Positions 55,723 through 56,299 of a DNA stretch of 56,299 nucleotides are shown piece after piece. The notes below the pieces were generated by a model. It saw only the letters and a program-made list of their open reading frames with translations, searched no databases and was not told where the DNA came from. Both the position numbers and the translations under genes were made by a program. This stretch comes from a virus, in the IMG/VR virus record IMGVR_UViG_3300021368_000027, positions 1 through 56,299 of that record, one strand, 5' to 3'. Positions within the stretch are counted from its first letter, which is position 1, and each line of letters starts with the position of its first letter.

Positions 55723-56299
55723 TTCCTGTGAATCCTTGTTCTTCAGGCATAGGTGCTGTACCTATACCTATTTGTGATCCTCCACCTCCTGATGTGTCAG
55801 CTACGTCCTGTACACCCTGACCTTCTGGACCTGCTGGTTGTGGAGCAGGTGCTTGAAAGCCTTTTAGTATCTCAGCCTGTATAGCTGCGTCACCCATAGA
55901 ATTAGTAACCTTATCAGGGTCTAAGTCCATGCTCTTCGCAATCTCTCGTATAATATAATCCATTTTTGCAAAAGGTGCAAGTACTGGATTTTGTGCAACC
56001 TGCAAGAACTGCATCAAGCGCTGGCTACGTACTTCGTTAGCCATTAAGCTTTCTGTACCTGATGCATGTACCTCTAGATCACCACGTATCTCTTCATCAA
56101 AGTCAAACTGCATATTAAATGCAAAGAATGCTTTGCCTAAAGGACGTATAAGATAATCATCTACGTTCTTAACAACCGTTCTGATACTTCCGTTGGCAGC
56201 AGACATAAGCATACTAATACCAGAAGCAGTACGACCAACACCACTAACACCTGTTTGTCCGTGTGCGAATGATGGGAATCCCGTTGACTCATCAGCTAA
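55697..56299 (-). CDS. Portal protein, C-terminal part (partial, runs off the window)
   Basis: About 200 C-terminal residues are visible: GFPSFAHGQTGVSGVGRTAS, NGSIRTVVKNVDDYLIRPLG, AFFAFNMQFDFDEEIRGDLE, NEVRSQRLMQFLQVAQNPVL, AKMDYIIREIAKSMDLDPDK and a Pro/Gly-rich tail. The repeated helix patterns match marine podovirus portal proteins. The portal forms the vertex ring through which DNA is packaged and to which the tail binds. The N-terminal half is outside the window. Confidence 0.85.
   Translation of the reverse strand, partial: LADESTGFPSFAHGQTGVSGVGRTASGISMLMSAANGSIRTVVKNVDDYLIRPLGKAFFAFNMQFDFDEEIRGDLEVHASGTESLMANEVRSQRLMQFLQVAQNPVLAPFAKMDYIIREIAKSMDLDPDKVTNSMGDAAIQAEILKGFQAPAPQPAGPEGQGVQDVADTSGGGGSQIGIGTAPMPEEQGFTGNAPQAVGQ

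Overview
This window is most of the genome of a tailed, podovirus-type marine bacteriophage, closest in gene content and order to the HMO-2011-type phages of marine Alphaproteobacteria. The main evidence is a family A DNA polymerase carrying a DnaJ-like CxxC...CxxC insertion, together with a split primase and helicase, a monomeric class II ribonucleotide reductase, a T7-type endonuclease I, T7-like tail tube proteins and a large internal virion protein. No T7-type RNA polymerase gene is visible. Near-consensus host sigma-70 promoters are present instead. A DUF1127-like gene, a 3-TM holin of the GTA type and a DUF6127-like membrane protein all hint at an alphaproteobacterial, possibly Rhodobacterales-like, host. 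That host call is inference.

Layout. (1) 1-5008, minus strand: the ATPase part of the terminase large subunit (cut by the window edge), its N-terminal segment in another frame, the small subunit, a DUF1127-like peptide, three short basic or zinc-ribbon proteins, and a nest of overlapping exported proteins (lipoprotein, two signal-peptide proteins, one membrane-anchored coiled coil). (2) 5009-6207: a 1.2-kb non-coding divergent control region with two leftward sigma-70-like promoters, a pair of TGTGATCACA palindromes 44 bp apart, and a nested inverted repeat just upstream of the first rightward gene. (3) 6208-11026, plus strand: some 20 small early genes, most joined by TAATG or ATGA overlaps. 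(4) 11026-22636, plus strand: tyrosine recombinase, primase, helicase, DNA polymerase, a promoter, an SSB-like protein, Cas4-like nuclease, endonuclease I, DUF3310 protein, MazG, class II RNR, GIY-YIG protein. (5) A bidirectional terminator at 22640-22658. (6) 56299-22666, minus strand: portal (cut by the window edge), scaffold, major capsid protein, a long series of fibre and adhesin genes, tail tubes, more adhesins, holins, virion lysozyme and ejection proteins.

The two window ends do not join directly: the terminase nuclease domain and the N-terminal part of the portal are both missing. If the genome is circular or permuted, a segment of a few kb lies outside the window. The minus-strand genes on both sides would then form one late unit (exported proteins, terminase, portal, capsid, tail, lysis) opposed to one early and replication unit on the plus strand.

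The least ordinary parts are these: the 41.8-51.2 kb adhesin region, with three Kelch-like repeat proteins (one split at a 5-G tract, one carrying a cupredoxin-like domain with a full set of possible copper ligands); the paired polyglycine adhesins at 32.3-35.1 kb; the terminase gene, which has an ATA in the start position and a frame change; a ribosome-binding-site hairpin in front of the DUF1127 gene; and the structured divergent control region.
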